A stretch of 35,923 nt of DNA from Asaia bogorensis. Lineage in GTDB: Bacteria; Pseudomonadota; Alphaproteobacteria; SHVZ01. Positions 16,368 to 24,374 of this stretch are shown one piece after another (the stretch's first letter is position 1; the number at the start of each line of letters is the position of its first letter). Where the stretch lies: positions 1 to 35,923 of the forward strand of contig CAMDFP010000010.1 of NCBI GenBank assembly GCA_945897335.1. The letters run 5' to 3'. Made by a program: the position numbers and the translations under genes. The notes beneath the pieces are model-generated. The model saw only the letters and a program-made list of their open reading frames with translations. It was not told where the DNA came from and ran no database searches.

Positions 16368-17177
16368 TTAGCCGACACGGAGGCCAAGCGCCGCCAGCGC
16401 CTCCCGCGTCAGCACCAGCCGCTGGTTCCCGATCCCCTCCCAGGTCGTCGCCTGCAAGAAGGTTGCAAAGGCGTAGCGGTCCCTCGGGCGCATCAGCGTG
16501 CCGACGAACCAGCCATCATAGACGTTGCCGGCCCGGCCCCCCCCGGTCTTGCCGGAAAAGACCGCCCCTCGCCCCCGCTCGATCTCCATGACCTCCTGGA
16601 CCAGTTTGGCAGTGCGGGACGACAAGCTTGTCCGACCCTCGATCAGATCGGACAATCGCTCGACCTGATCTTCGGCCGTGATCCGAAGGCTGCTGTTGAT
16701 CCAGAACCGGTCGATCCCGCCGGAGATGTCGGCATTGCCGTAGCCGATCGAGCGCAACGCCGCGCCCATGCGCTCAGGCCCTATGCGGAGGGCGACCTCG
16801 CGGAAGAACCAGACCGCCGAGACCTTGAAAGCACTCTTGACATCATGAGGACGCTTCCAGTCCTCCGGCCAGTCGGCCGCCGCCGGGTGCTTCTCCGCAT
16901 CCCAGTCGAGCCGGAAGGAGAGATCGGGGATCACGCCGACGTCGAGGGCGATGGCCGTGTTCCAGATCTTGAAGGTCGAGAACGGCGATTTCGGCTGGGC
17001 GGCGAGCTCAGGTTCGTGGCGAAGCGTCTCGCCGGTCCCGAGGTTCCGGATCACGAAGGCGGCGCCGGTGCCCGCGAGTGCGATCGACAGCGACTCTTCC
17101 CGGCTGGCCGCGACGGCGGGGCCGATGGCGAAGGCCGTCGCGCCCACGGCACCCTGCAGGATGTCTCGTCGCGTCAT
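16368..17177 (-). CDS. Class D (OXA-type) beta-lactamase-like protein with Tat-like leader
   Basis: A 269-residue serine beta-lactamase-like protein. All class D signatures are present: S67-T-F-K70 (acylated serine and carboxylated lysine), S120-A-V122, Y146-G-N148 and K210-T-G212-GG. Length is standard. The N-terminus MTRRDILQGAVGATAFAIG has twin arginines followed by a hydrophobic stretch and AVAA, which fits a Tat signal more than a Sec one. I chose the ATG at 17177 because the longer frame upstream has no homology and would destroy the leader. It is divergent from the first MlrC gene across 115 bp. Hydrolysis of beta-lactams is the family activity; the true substrate range cannot be read from sequence. 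Confidence 0.92.
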   Translation of the reverse strand: MTRRDILQGAVGATAFAIGPAVAASREESLSIALAGTGAAFVIRNLGTGETLRHEPELAAQPKSPFSTFKIWNTAIALDVGVIPDLSFRLDWDAEKHPAAADWPEDWKRPHDVKSAFKVSAVWFFREVALRIGPERMGAALRSIGYGNADISGGIDRFWINSSLRITAEDQVERLSDLIEGRTSLSSRTAKLVQEVMEIERGRGAVFSGKTGGGRAGNVYDGWFVGTLMRPRDRYAFATFLQATTWEGIGNQRLVLTREALAALGLRVG

Positions 17178-17292
17178 CACGATGAGGGTCCCCCTTCCCG
17201 CCCAATTTCCAGGGGGCGCACGGTAGACCGGGGAGCCGCCGCCGCGCCATACTGCGTTTCCTCCCTCGCCGTCCATCCCGGAGCACCCGCCC

Positions 17293-18744
17293 ATGAAGCT
17301 GTTCGTCGCCGGCATGGCGCATGAGACCAACACCTTTTCCCCCCTGCCGACCTCTAAGCGGGCCTTCGAAGAGCTGCTGGTCCGGCCGAAGACCGGCCAG
17401 GGCCTGGACCGGCTGGGCGACGCCTTCGGCTACAAGGATTTCATTCGCCTGGGCGAGCAGTCGCAGATGCAGGTGACGAAGAGCCTCTTCTGCGCGGCAC
17501 AGCCGAGCGCGCCGACCCTGCAGCGCGACTACGAGGAGCTGCGTGACGAGATCCTCGACGACCTCAAGGCTGCCATGCCGGTCGACATGGTGCTGCTGAT
17601 GCTTCACGGCGCCCAGATGGCCCAGGGGTACGACGACTGCGAGGGAGACATCATCGCCAAGGCGCGCGCCATCGTCGGCCCGAAGATTCCGATCGGGATC
17701 GAGCTAGACCTGCATGCCAACGTCACCAAGGCGATGATCGAGAACTCGACCGTGCTCATGGTGTGCAAGGAGTATCCGCACATCGACTTCGACAAGCGGG
17801 CCGAGCAGCTTTTCGACCTCTGCCTCCGCGCCCAGCGGGGCGAGGTCAAGCCGGTGATGTACAAGTTCGACGTACCCATGCTGGGCGCCTTCCCGACCAC
17901 GCGCGAGCCGCTCCGCTCCTTTGTCGACGAGACGACCGCGATGGAGGGGAAGGACGGCATCCTCTCGGTATCGCTGGTGCACGGCTTCGCCTGGTCGGAC
18001 TTCCCGGAGATGGGAGCCAGCGTCGTGATCGTCGCCGATGGCGACATGGCCAAGGCCAAGGCACTGGCGGAGACGCTGGGTAAGCGCTTCTTCGACATGC
18101 GCGAGAAGATCGAGAGCCCGCTGATCACCCTCGACCAGGCGCTCGACCAGGCTCTGGCGGAGCCCAAGGGGCCGGTGGTGATGGCCGATCGCTCGGACAA
18201 TGCCGGCGGCGGCGCGCCGGGCGACTCCACATATTTCCTGGAAGCCATGCTGAAGCGCGGCATCAAGAACGCGGCCCTGTCGATGATCTGGGATCCGATG
18301 GCCGTCCAGTCCTGCTTCGATGCCGGCGTCGGCGCCACCCTCGAGCTTCGCATCGGCGGCAAGACCGGCAAGTTCTCCGGCCACCCCCTCGACGTCACGG
18401 CGACGGTGACGGCGCTGGCCGAGAACCCGCGCCAGTTCATGTTCGGCGCGGTATCGCCGCTCGGCCGCTCGGCGGCGATCAACGTGGATGGCATCGACAT
18501 CGTGCTGAACTCGATCCGCCAGCAGACCTTCAGCCCGGAGGCCTTCTCGGAACTCGGCATCGATCCGGCGAAGCGGCATATCCTGGTGGTCAAGTCGACG
18601 CAGCACTTCCATGGCTGCTTTGCCCCGATCGCCGCCAAGATCATTTACGTCGGTGCGCCCGGTACGCTTTCGACCAACTACCTGCAGTTCCCCTACAAGC
18701 GCATGCCGAGGCCGATGGCGCCGCTCGACAAGGTGAGCCTGTAG
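17293..18744 (+). CDS. M81 family metallohydrolase, MlrC-like (copy 1)
   Basis: A 483-residue protein of peptidase family M81 (DUF1485 plus MlrC_C). The founding member, MlrC of microcystin degraders, cleaves the linear peptide products of microcystin; most relatives have unknown substrates, probably amides or short peptides. The start MKLFVAGMAH10-ETNTFSP is diagnostic. Likely zinc ligands are in E137-L-D139-L-H141-AN and YPH163-ID. DRSDNAGGGAPGDST near 298-312 and QQTFSPEAF in the C-terminal domain are also conserved. No signal peptide, so it is cytoplasmic. It is followed after 4 bp by a near-copy, and the pair probably forms an operon. Confidence 0.92.
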   Translation: MKLFVAGMAHETNTFSPLPTSKRAFEELLVRPKTGQGLDRLGDAFGYKDFIRLGEQSQMQVTKSLFCAAQPSAPTLQRDYEELRDEILDDLKAAMPVDMVLLMLHGAQMAQGYDDCEGDIIAKARAIVGPKIPIGIELDLHANVTKAMIENSTVLMVCKEYPHIDFDKRAEQLFDLCLRAQRGEVKPVMYKFDVPMLGAFPTTREPLRSFVDETTAMEGKDGILSVSLVHGFAWSDFPEMGASVVIVADGDMAKAKALAETLGKRFFDMREKIESPLITLDQALDQALAEPKGPVVMADRSDNAGGGAPGDSTYFLEAMLKRGIKNAALSMIWDPMAVQSCFDAGVGATLELRIGGKTGKFSGHPLDVTATVTALAENPRQFMFGAVSPLGRSAAINVDGIDIVLNSIRQQTFSPEAFSELGIDPAKRHILVVKSTQHFHGCFAPIAAKIIYVGAPGTLSTNYLQFPYKRMPRPMAPLDKVSL

Positions 18745-18748
18745 CTCC

Positions 18749-20200
18749 ATGAAGCTGTTCACCGCCGGGATCAGCCACGAGACCAACAGCTTCTCGCCGC
18801 TGCCCACATCCAAGCGCAGCTTCCAGGAGCTGATGATCCGCCCGAAGACCGGCCAGGGCATGGATCGGCTGAAAGACGCGGTCGGCTACGGCGACTTCAT
18901 CCGGCTCGGCGAGGAATCGCAGATGCAGGTGGTGAAGAGCCTCTACTGCGAGGCGCAGCCCAGCGCGCCGATGCTCCAGCGCGACTACGAGGAACTCCGG
19001 GACGAGATCCTGGACGACCTCAAGGCGGCCATGCCCGTCGACATGGTGCTGCTGATGCTCCATGGCGCGCATGTGGCCCAGGGCTATGACGACTGCGAGG
19101 GCGATATCGCCGAACGCGTCCGCGCCATCGTCGGCCCCAAGGTGCCGATCGGAATCGAGCTCGATCTCCACGCCAACGTCACGCAGAAGATGCTGGCGAA
19201 CGCCACGGCCCTGATGGCGTGCAAGGAATACCCGCATATCGACTTCGGCGAGCGGGCGAAGGACCTGTTCGAGCTGACCCGGCGGGCGGCGCGGGGCGAG
19301 ATCAAGCCGGTGATGGCCAAGTTCGACGTCCCCATGCTCGGCAACTTCCCGACCACCCGCGAGCCGCTCCGCTCCTTCGTCGACGAGACCGCGGCGATGG
19401 AAGGCAAGGACGGAATCCTCTCGATCTCGCTCATCCACGGCTTCGCCTGGGCCGACTTCGAGGAGATGGGAGCGAGCGTGGTCGTGGTCGCCGACGGCGA
19501 CGTCGCCAAGGCCAAGTCGCTGGCCGAGACCCTGGGCAAGCGCTTCTTCAACATGCGCGAGAAGATCGCGAGCCCGCTGATGTCGCTGGAGGCCGCGCTC
19601 GACCAGGCGGTCGCCGCGGCCAAGGGGCCGGTGGTCATGGCCGACCGTTCGGACAATGCCGGCGGCGGCGCGCCCGGGGATTCGACCTATGTCCTGGAAG
19701 CCCTGCTGAAGCGCGGCATCAGGAACGCAGCGCTGGCCATGATCTGGGATCCGATGGCGGTGCAGTCCTGCTTCGATGCCGGCGTCGGCGCCACCCTGGA
19801 CCTCCGCATCGGCGGCAAGACCGGGAAGTTCTCAGGGATGCCGCTCGACGTGACCGCGAAGGTGACGGCACTGGCGGAGACGCCGCGCCAGTTCGTATTC
19901 GGCGCCGAGGCCCCGCTCGGCCGCTCGGCTGCGATCCATGTCGACGGCATCGACGTGGTGCTGAACTCGATCCGCCAGCAGACGTTCAGCCCGGAAGCCT
20001 TCACCGAACTCGGCATCGACCCCAGGACCCGGAAGATCCTGGCGGTGAAGTCGGCGCAGCACTTCCACGCCGCCTTCGCGCCGATCGCCTCCACCATCAT
20101 CTATCTGGATGCGCCGGGGGCTTTATCGACCAACTACCTGCAATATCCGTTCAAGCGCATGCGCCGGCCGATGGCGCCGCTCGACAAGGTGACCCTGTAG
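18749..20200 (+). CDS. M81 family metallohydrolase, MlrC-like (copy 2)
   Basis: A second M81/MlrC protein of exactly the same length, 483 residues, aligning without gaps to copy 1. By eye about 80% of residues are identical. All likely metal-site residues are kept (GISHETNSFSP, ELDLHAN, KEYPHID, DRSDNAGGGAPGDST). Differences cluster at about 110-180 (KAMIEN versus QKMLAN; DKRAEQLFDLCLRAQ versus GERAKDLFELTRRAA), which may alter substrate preference. The start codon lies 4 bp after the copy 1 stop, with AAGGTGAG just inside the end of copy 1 as RBS. This is a fairly recent tandem duplication kept in frame and intact. Confidence 0.92.
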   Translation: MKLFTAGISHETNSFSPLPTSKRSFQELMIRPKTGQGMDRLKDAVGYGDFIRLGEESQMQVVKSLYCEAQPSAPMLQRDYEELRDEILDDLKAAMPVDMVLLMLHGAHVAQGYDDCEGDIAERVRAIVGPKVPIGIELDLHANVTQKMLANATALMACKEYPHIDFGERAKDLFELTRRAARGEIKPVMAKFDVPMLGNFPTTREPLRSFVDETAAMEGKDGILSISLIHGFAWADFEEMGASVVVVADGDVAKAKSLAETLGKRFFNMREKIASPLMSLEAALDQAVAAAKGPVVMADRSDNAGGGAPGDSTYVLEALLKRGIRNAALAMIWDPMAVQSCFDAGVGATLDLRIGGKTGKFSGMPLDVTAKVTALAETPRQFVFGAEAPLGRSAAIHVDGIDVVLNSIRQQTFSPEAFTELGIDPRTRKILAVKSAQHFHAAFAPIASTIIYLDAPGALSTNYLQYPFKRMRRPMAPLDKVTL

Positions 20201-20211
20201 CTGAAAGTGAA

Positions 20212-20240
20212 AGAGCGCGGCCTCCTAGACCGCGCCCTCT
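20212..20240. terminator. Weak hairpin between convergent MlrC copy 2 and gcrA
   Basis: AGAG+CGCGG (20212-20220) can pair with CCGCG and CTCT (20230-20240) across a 9-nt loop and a CC bulge. There is no clear T-run on either strand, so this would be a poor rho-independent terminator. It is the only structure I see in this gap. Confidence 0.3.
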
Positions 20241-20268
20241 CGGAAACCAACCGGCTGAAGGTAGAACC

Positions 20269-20604
20269 TTAAGCCGCTGCCTCGTCCTTGTTGCGGTACG
20301 CGACCGAACAATGGGACGTGCAATAAGGCCGGCCGGCCGCAGCCTGGGACCCACAGAAGTGGAACCCGCTTTCGCCCGGATGGCCGATCGGCCACCGGCA
20401 GCCGCGGTCGCTCACCATCGCCACCATGGCCGGCTTCGGCTTCGCCTTGGCCGGACTCGGTTGCGACAAGCCGATGCGATGCGCCTTGCCGATGACGGCG
20501 TTTCGAGTCACCCCACCCCCGAGTGTCTCAGCGATCTGACGAGCGCTCATACCTTTCGCCCACATATCCTTGAGTTGATGAACTCGGTCTTCGCTCCACT
20601 CCAC
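20269..20604 (-). CDS. gcrA: GcrA family cell-cycle regulator
   Basis: A 111-residue GcrA-family protein. GcrA binds sigma-70 RNA polymerase and activates promoters carrying CcrM-methylated GANTC sites in alphaproteobacteria. The N-terminal helix-turn-helix is EWSEDRVHQLKDMWAKGMSA plus RQIAETLGGGVTRNAVIGKAHRIGL. The C-terminal sigma-binding part holds CRWPIGHPGESGFHFCG and RPYCTSHCSVAY. The linker between them is short (about 20 residues), making the protein shorter than Caulobacter GcrA. I chose the GTG at 20604: GGGAGG lies five bases upstream and EWSEDRV is the normal beginning; the ATG-like start ten codons earlier lacks both. It is the only member in view, so I cannot tell the main gcrA from a paralogue. 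Confidence 0.9.
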   Translation of the reverse strand: MEWSEDRVHQLKDMWAKGMSARQIAETLGGGVTRNAVIGKAHRIGLSQPSPAKAKPKPAMVAMVSDRGCRWPIGHPGESGFHFCGSQAAAGRPYCTSHCSVAYRNKDEAAA

Positions 20605-20649
20605 GGTGGCCTCCCATCGAAGATCTAGGGGCATCTAAACAACATGCTT

Positions 20650-20681
20650 ACTATATTCGGTGGAGGCTTGAAGTGCGAGTC
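20650..20681 (-). promoter_or_regulatory. Possible gcrA promoter with a GANTC site
   Basis: On the minus strand TATAGT (20655-20650) is a good -10 element about 45 bp before the gcrA start. A GANTC site (20677-20681) lies where the -35 would be, and the -35 itself is poor. GcrA-dependent promoters characteristically have a methylated GANTC near a weak -35, so self-regulation is possible. Prediction only. The rest of the gap, 20682-20963, holds the small frame listed next and two more GANTC sites near the following gene. Confidence 0.3.
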
Positions 20682-20879
20682 TTTTGCGAAGAGTGCGCTT
20701 CCGATCCCAAGTTGGGAACGCTGCGCTACCTTCGGTATGATGAAGCGACGTCCGACCGTGGATGTGAAGGGGGCAACGTCACCCGGCCACGGACGGCTCG
20801 CACAAGTTCCGGATGCCGCAGCCGACCGTCACAACCACCTCCGGCCTACCCCCCGCCGCCGGCGCCCCCGAGGCCGTAG
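20673..20879 (+). CDS. Hypothetical small protein with a CxxC pair
   Basis: A 68-residue frame starting at GTG 20673 with GGTGGAGG eight bases upstream, a good RBS. The first ~35 residues look protein-like (VFCEECASDPKLGTLRYLRY) and hold a CxxC pair and a later Cys. The second half turns into a low-complexity Arg/Ser/Pro-rich tail that looks like translated non-coding DNA. It overlaps the gcrA promoter on the other strand. No family recognised. It could be a real small gene, a remnant or chance. Confidence 0.25.
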   Translation: MRVFCEECASDPKLGTLRYLRYDEATSDRGCEGGNVTRPRTARTSSGCRSRPSQPPPAYPPPPAPPRP

Positions 20880-20963
20880 GCGCCGACCTCGACAGTCTGT
20901 TAGCGTTGGCCTGCCGAAGATTCCTCGAATCCGGCCTTCAGGGCCCACCAATGGGAGAAGTGC

Positions 20964-22547
20964 ATGTTGAAACCTAGGATCCAGTGGATGGCGGGGCTCA
21001 CATCCTCGCTCGTCGTCGCCCTCGCGTTCGCGCAACCCGCTTCCGCCCAGAAGGTCCTGCGCGTGGTGCCACACGCAGACCTCAAAGTGCTCGACGGCTA
21101 TCAGACGACGGCGACCATCACCGGGATGCACATGATCTCGGTCTACGACACCCTCTTCGCGTGGGACGAGAAGCTCGAGGTCAAACCGCAGATGGTCGAG
21201 GGCTATACGGTCACGCCCGACAAGCTGAAGTACACCTTCACTCTGCGACCGGGGCAGAAGTTCCATGACGGGACGCCCGTGACGTCCAAGGACGTCGTCG
21301 CATCGGTTAAGCGCATGCTCATCCGTGAGACCGTCGCCAGGGTCGCAGCCCCTTATGTCGCCAGCGTCGACGGCATCGACGACAAGACCTTTTCGATCAC
21401 GCTGAAGGAACCCTTCGGCTTCCTGACGCTGATGCTGCCGGGCACCTCGACCGCCTATGCCGGTATCTACCGGGAAAAGGAGGCGCTGACCGATCCGAAC
21501 ACGCCGATCACCGAGACGATCGGCTCCGGTCCCTTCACCTTCAACCGGGCCGAGTGGGTTCCCGGCGCGAAGGTCGTCTACGACAAGAACAAGGACTACG
21601 TTCCGCGGAGCGAGCCGCAGAGCGCGCTCGCCGGCGCCAAAATCGTGAAGGTCGACCGGGTCGAGTACAAGGTCATCCCCGATGCCGCGACCGCTTTCAC
21701 CGCGCTGGGCGCGGGAGAAGTCGATCTTCTCGATCAGCCGACCTCGGACCTGCTCCCGACGGTCGAGAAGAACCCCGATGTTGTGATCAGCAACCCGACT
21801 CTCCTGGAGAACTACGGCGGGCTGCGTCCGAACGTGCTGTTCCCGCCCTTCAACAACCCGAAGGCACGCCAGGCCCTCGCCCTGATGGTCGACCAGTCCG
21901 AGTACGCCCAGTCTGCCTATGGAGATAAGAAGTACTGGCGGACCTGCATGTCGATGCTGGTATGCGGCGGTCCGTTCGGGAGCGAGGCCGGCGGCGAGCC
22001 CTATGCCAAGCAGAACCTAGAGAAGGCCCGCCAGCTCCTGAAGGAGTCCGGGTACAATGGCGAGAAGATCGTGGTGATCGGTGCCGCCGACATCCCGAGC
22101 CTGAACGCGCTGACGCTGATGACGGTCGAGAACCTGAAGAAGATCGGCGCCAACGTCGAGCCGGTCATCGCCGACTGGGGCAGCATCGTCACCCGGCGCT
22201 CCAAGATGGACCCGCCGGACAAGGGCGGCTGGCACATCTTCCACACCACCTTCGGCGGCGCCGGTGGGTCGAACCCGCTGACCAGCCTCCCGGTCGGCAC
22301 GGCCTGCGAGAAGTCGTGGTTCGGCTGGCCCTGCGACAAGGTCGCATCGGACATCCTGGCCAAGTTCGCGGCCGAGACCGACCCGGCTAAGCAAAAAGAG
22401 ATTGGCGTCGAGTACCAGAAGCGGCTGTGGGAGGTGATCCCGTTCGTGCCGCTGGCGCAGTACACGCAGCCGGTTCCGCACCGGAAGAACATCACCGGCA
22501 TCGTCAAGTCGCCGATCCAGTTCTTCTGGGGCATCGACAAGTCCTGA
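20964..22547 (+). CDS. ABC transporter substrate-binding protein, family 5 (copy A)
   Basis: A 527-residue periplasmic solute-binding protein of the SBP_bac_5 family (peptides, nickel, glycosides, opines). The Sec signal peptide ends after QPASA, near residue 28. Mature landmarks are KVLRVVPHADLKVLD, the family signature YTFTLRPGQKFHDGTPVTSKDVVAS, TIGSGPFTFNRAEWVPG, LLKESGYNGEKIVVIG and, near the end, WFGWPCD and FFWGIDKS. The start ATG has GGGAG eight bases upstream. No permease or ATPase genes are adjacent, so it must work with a transporter encoded elsewhere or as an orphan receptor. It is paralogous to the convergent gene at 22619-24205 (about 60% identity by eye). Confidence 0.92.
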   Translation: MLKPRIQWMAGLTSSLVVALAFAQPASAQKVLRVVPHADLKVLDGYQTTATITGMHMISVYDTLFAWDEKLEVKPQMVEGYTVTPDKLKYTFTLRPGQKFHDGTPVTSKDVVASVKRMLIRETVARVAAPYVASVDGIDDKTFSITLKEPFGFLTLMLPGTSTAYAGIYREKEALTDPNTPITETIGSGPFTFNRAEWVPGAKVVYDKNKDYVPRSEPQSALAGAKIVKVDRVEYKVIPDAATAFTALGAGEVDLLDQPTSDLLPTVEKNPDVVISNPTLLENYGGLRPNVLFPPFNNPKARQALALMVDQSEYAQSAYGDKKYWRTCMSMLVCGGPFGSEAGGEPYAKQNLEKARQLLKESGYNGEKIVVIGAADIPSLNALTLMTVENLKKIGANVEPVIADWGSIVTRRSKMDPPDKGGWHIFHTTFGGAGGSNPLTSLPVGTACEKSWFGWPCDKVASDILAKFAAETDPAKQKEIGVEYQKRLWEVIPFVPLAQYTQPVPHRKNITGIVKSPIQFFWGIDKS

Positions 22548-22564
22548 CGCGCTGACGTCGGGCC

Positions 22565-22601
22565 AAAAAAAGGGCGGCGCGACCGTGGTCGCGCCGCCCT
22601 T
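22565..22601 (-). terminator. Strong rho-independent terminator for solute-binding protein copy B
   Basis: A perfect 14-bp stem (22570-22583 with 22588-22601) closes on a CGTG loop. Read on the minus strand, the stem is followed by a run of seven T (complement of 22565-22571), the classic intrinsic terminator for the gene ending at 22619. In the plus direction only two T follow, but the hairpin would still slow read-through from copy A. Confidence 0.9.
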
Positions 22602-22618
22602 GTCGCTTCAGGCGGACC

Positions 22619-24205
22619 TCAGCTCTTGTCGACGTTCCAGAAGGCGATGATGGTCGCCTTCAGAAGCCCGGTGACGTTCTTGCGGAAGAACGTCGGCTGG
22701 CTGTACTGGCCCGTGACCGCCAGCGGTTGCACTTCGTAGAGACGCGCGTGATAGGCGTCGCTGAGCCGCTTCTGCTCCGCCGGCGTCGCCGCCGCCAGGA
22801 ACTGGTCGCGCAGTTTCATCGCTTCCTGATCGCACGGCCAGCCGAACCAGTTCTTCTGCGCGCAATCGGCATTGACCGCCACGTTGGTCAGCGGGTGATG
22901 CATGGAGACGCCGCCCCAGGTGGTGTGGAAGATGTTCCAGCCACCCTGTTCCGGCGGCTCCTTCTTGGAGCGCCGGGTGACGATCGAACCCCAGTCGGCC
23001 AGGATCACCTCGACGTTGCCGCCGATCGCCTTCAGCTTCTCGGCCGTGACCAAGGTCATGGCGTTCAGCGAGGGAAGGTCGGACGCGCCGATGATGGTGA
23101 TCTTTTCGCCCTTGTAGCCGGACTCGGCGAGGAGTTGCCTGGCCTTTGCCATGTCGGCCTTCTTGTAGGGCTCCGCCCCCGCCTCGGTGCCGAACGGCGC
23201 GCCGCAGACGAAGTACGAATGGCAGACGCTCCACAGCTTTTCGTCATCGCCGAAGCCGGCACGAAGATAGTCGAGCTGGTCGACCATCATCTGCAGCGCC
23301 TGGCGCGCCTTCACGTTGTTGAAGGGCGGGTGCAGATGGTTCGGGCGGATGACGCCGACCGCAGGCACCGGGAACAGCGCCTCCATCCTCACATCCGGGT
23401 TGTTCTTGACCAGCCGCACCATGTCGAGCGGCGGCTGGTCGACCAAGTCGACCTCGCCCTGGTTGAGGGCGGCGATGGACGTCGCCGAATCCGGGATGAC
23501 CTTGTACTCGACCCGGTCGAGCTTCACCACCTTGCCGCCGGCCAGGCCGCTCGCCGGCTCGGAGCGCGCCACGTAGTCCTTGTTCTTGTCGTAGACGACC
23601 TTGGAGCCCGGAACCCATTCGGCCTTGTTGAAGGTGAAGGGTCCGGAGCCGATGGTCTCGCTGATCACGGTGCCGAGGTCGACCGAAGCCTCCTTCTCGC
23701 GCATGACGATCGGAAGCTGCCCGCCCGATGAGGCGAGCGAGAACAGCACCGGGCCGTAGGCTTCCTTCATCTTGAGGACGAAGGTGTTGGCGTCCACGGC
23801 TTCCAGCGACGCCATGCGGTCCTGGAGCGAGCCGCCGACCGAGTCCTTCTTCATCCACCGGGTCAGCGAGGCGATAACGTCCTTCGTCGTCACCGGCGAG
23901 CCGTCATGGAACTTGAGGCCGGGACGAAGCGTGAAGGTGTAGGTCAGGCTGTCGGCCGAGACCTTGTGGTCGCCGATCATCTGCGGCTTGGCTTCCAGCT
24001 TCTCGTCCCAGTTGAACAGGAAATCGTAGATCTGGACGCCGTGCATCAGCGTGATGGTTGCGGTGGTTGTGGTCGGGTCGAGCACCTTGAGGTCGGCGTG
24101 CGGGACGACCCGCAATACCTTCTGGGCAGCAGCCGGCGTGGCCGCGAGCCCGATCGCCGCGGCAACGGCCAGGGCCGTACCGAAGATCCGGGGAAACGCT
24201 GTCAT
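22619..24205 (-). CDS. ABC transporter substrate-binding protein, family 5 (copy B)
   Basis: A 528-residue SBP_bac_5 protein, paralogue of copy A and convergent with it. The signal peptide ends after TPAAA, near residue 27. The mature part starts with the same KVLRVVPHADLKVLD and shares YTFTLRPGLKFHDGSPVTTKDVIAS, GSGPFTFNKAEWVPG, IILADWGSIVTRRSK-like text, WFGWPCD and FWNVDKS. I chose the ATG at 24205 (AGGGAG nine bases upstream); the frame runs further upstream without homology. A promoter-like TTGGGT, 17 bp, TAGCCT lies on the minus strand about 80 bp upstream. No transporter subunits are nearby. The ligand is probably a peptide or peptide-like amide, inferred from the family and the MlrC neighbours. 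Confidence 0.92.
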   Translation of the reverse strand: MTAFPRIFGTALAVAAAIGLAATPAAAQKVLRVVPHADLKVLDPTTTTATITLMHGVQIYDFLFNWDEKLEAKPQMIGDHKVSADSLTYTFTLRPGLKFHDGSPVTTKDVIASLTRWMKKDSVGGSLQDRMASLEAVDANTFVLKMKEAYGPVLFSLASSGGQLPIVMREKEASVDLGTVISETIGSGPFTFNKAEWVPGSKVVYDKNKDYVARSEPASGLAGGKVVKLDRVEYKVIPDSATSIAALNQGEVDLVDQPPLDMVRLVKNNPDVRMEALFPVPAVGVIRPNHLHPPFNNVKARQALQMMVDQLDYLRAGFGDDEKLWSVCHSYFVCGAPFGTEAGAEPYKKADMAKARQLLAESGYKGEKITIIGASDLPSLNAMTLVTAEKLKAIGGNVEVILADWGSIVTRRSKKEPPEQGGWNIFHTTWGGVSMHHPLTNVAVNADCAQKNWFGWPCDQEAMKLRDQFLAAATPAEQKRLSDAYHARLYEVQPLAVTGQYSQPTFFRKNVTGLLKATIIAFWNVDKS

Positions 24206-24374
24206 TGAAGTTGGCTCCCTGATGATGGACGGGAGGCGGATGCCGCACCTTCTTGCGCCTGCGAGACGGCTCTCCCCTTCCCAGGGAGACGAGGCTAGCA
24301 GCCCCCGCCGCTCCACCCAAGCGGATCGTAAGCGTGCCCCTTACCTGCTTAAAATGTAGTCCGTTGCCTGAAGT

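Noticed and set aside
16368-17333. Longer start for the class D beta-lactamase at 17333
   Set aside because: It would run into the divergent MlrC gene, and the added 52 residues have no homology and bury the leader peptide.
17704-18861. Long minus-strand frames under the MlrC genes, similar to each other in both copies
   Set aside because: Their similarity only mirrors the duplicated plus-strand genes.
22727-23731. A 334-codon plus-strand frame under solute-binding protein B
   Set aside because: Antisense shadow with no motifs; the minus-strand gene and its terminator are clear.
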